A stretch of 64,000 nucleotides of DNA, taken from contig CAKOVS010000003.1 in NCBI GenBank assembly GCA_934122085.1, positions 107,700 to 171,699 on the forward strand. The letters run 5' to 3'. The translations under genes and the position numbers were made by a program. Source of the DNA: an uncultured Clostridia bacterium (lineage in GTDB: Bacteria; Bacillota; Clostridia; TANB77; CAG-508). Below, piece after piece: positions 63,317 through 64,000 of the stretch. The first letter of the stretch is position 1; each line of letters begins with the position of its first letter. The notes beneath the pieces are model-generated. The model made no database searches. It saw only the letters and a list, made by a program, of their open reading frames with translations, and had not been told where the DNA came from.

Positions 63317-63916
63317 TTATTGTGCTGGTCTTTCTTCTGGGAGTTCAATATCTTCTTCACCTGATTTTTGAAGCTCTTTTCCTATTTCGTTTCCAACATA
63401 TTCTTTAAATGAATTGTATGTTGTAGTAGCCCAATCTTCATCTGACATTACAAAAAATATAATATTATTATAATTTGTAACATATAATTTTTCTGCTGAA
63501 ACACAAATCCATTTTCTCATATTAACATTGTCTAATATTTGTTGTTTTAATGATTCTATACTTATATTTGCATCAGATTTTTTCTTTAATGCTACTGCTG
63601 AATATGCTTGTGAACTCATCAATGGTTCTAAAACAACTAAACTTTCTATAGTTTCAGTGTCTTGAATTCCTGTATATGATGTTACTAATTCAGAATCTGT
63701 TACATCAATTTCTTCTGTTTCTAGTTCTGGTAATACATCTTTGTTTTTTGAATATATTGACTTTAACATACTTTTCATATCTTTTTTTGATTCTATTTTT
63801 ACAGATGTACCACCAATTGTTGTATTATTATTGTTCTTTACAATAATAACTCCAACAATTGCAATTATTGCAATAATTGCGATTACAATTATCGTAATCA
63901 TTGTTTGCTTTTTCAT
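63317..63916 (-). CDS. Unknown membrane-anchored protein (DUF4358-like)
   Basis: About 199 residues with one N-terminal membrane helix (about 5-24) and an extracellular domain. A VTSYTGI start, a VVLEPLMSSQAYSAVALKKK strand pair and RKWICVSAEKLYV near the end resemble DUF4358-type proteins of Clostridia by eye only. The start is ATG at 63914-63916 (MKKQTM). A nine-codon leader frame ends just before it. Acidic tail (EEDIELPEERP). Confidence 0.65.
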   Translation of the reverse strand: MKKQTMITIIVIAIIAIIAIVGVIIVKNNNNTTIGGTSVKIESKKDMKSMLKSIYSKNKDVLPELETEEIDVTDSELVTSYTGIQDTETIESLVVLEPLMSSQAYSAVALKKKSDANISIESLKQQILDNVNMRKWICVSAEKLYVTNYNNIIFFVMSDEDWATTTYNSFKEYVGNEIGKELQKSGEEDIELPEERPAQ

Positions 63917-63917
63917 T

Positions 63918-63954
63918 TTATTTCCTCGTATAATGAACATATAACATTATACGA
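63918..63954 (-). promoter_or_regulatory. Leader with hairpin and nine-codon frame before the unknown gene
   Basis: TCGTATAATG / CATTATACGA (63926-63954) form a perfect 10-base-arm hairpin. On the minus strand AAGGAG precedes an ATG at 63947 and the short frame MLYVHYTRK, whose TAA (63918-63920) lies one base before the main ATG. Translational coupling or attenuation is possible. Confidence 0.4.
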
Positions 63955-64000
63955 ACTCCTTTCTTTAAAATTTTTACTTTTTTGTTATAATGTTTTTATA

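Overview
The window is a 64 kb piece of chromosome from a very AT-rich, endospore-forming Gram-positive anaerobe of the Bacillota (class Clostridia). The basis is strong AGGAGG-type ribosome binding sites, sigma-A promoters, many U-tailed terminators, and sporulation genes (spoIIR, spmA, spmB, ypeB, an alpha/beta-type SASP, a GerM-domain protein, an AbrB/SpoVT-type regulator). Genus cannot be fixed from the sequence alone. The style (extreme A+T, Asn/Lys/Ile-rich proteins, a chromosomal type IV secretion cluster) resembles uncultured gut Clostridia. No integrase, transposase, relaxase, phage gene or CRISPR array was found.

Layout. 0-4.4 kb: 5' end of an oleate hydratase gene, its probable TetR regulator, a DUF2207 membrane protein, an alpha/beta hydrolase and a ZIP metal transporter. 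4.4-6.5 kb: a lone ABC transporter whose promoter resembles that of an unknown gene at 16.4 kb, followed by a structured repeat. 6.5-10.8 kb: prfA and a YhaN/YhaO DNA-repair pair. 10.9-13.8 kb: a VirD4-type coupling protein with two unknown small genes under one consensus promoter. 13.8-25.6 kb: DnaJ-like chaperone, murF, the unknown gene, SASP, ypeB, a UgtP-like glycolipid glucosyltransferase, recR-ybaB-dnaX with SRP RNA, tadA, tRNA-Arg(CCU) next to a partial copy of its own 3' end, and a TtcA-like tRNA thiolase. 25.6-33.0 kb: one gene for a giant sortase-anchored surface protein. 33.3-43.6 kb: phosphoglucomutase and a UDP-sugar pyrophosphorylase, spoIIR-murA-yycJ, a candidate Spo0A-controlled small RNA, spmAB (spmB frameshifted), an AbrB-type regulator, rsmI and a GerM-domain protein.

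43.7-59.4 kb is the most unusual part: an operon-like type IV secretion system (T4SS). It encodes three small pilin-like membrane proteins, a PrgI/VirB3-like protein, a VirB4 ATPase with an overlapping partner, two large paralogous VirB6-like membrane proteins, two membrane-anchored proteins with NTF2-like (VirB8-type) features and a large membrane-anchored cell-wall hydrolase. The missing coupling ATPase is probably the VirD4 gene 30 kb away. With no relaxase or integrase present, it looks like a resident secretion machine rather than a recognisable conjugative element. A LytTR/DUF3021 regulator pair, an MBOAT/DHHW O-acetylation pair and an unknown membrane-anchored protein fill 59.5-64 kb.

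The genes connect in several ways. Phosphoglucomutase and the UDP-sugar pyrophosphorylase can supply UDP-sugars to the glycolipid synthase and cell envelope. MurA and MurF serve peptidoglycan. SpoIIR, SpmA/B, SASP, YpeB and the AbrB-type regulator cover entry into, and completion of, sporulation. The T4SS, surface adhesin and MBOAT system are envelope-facing functions.
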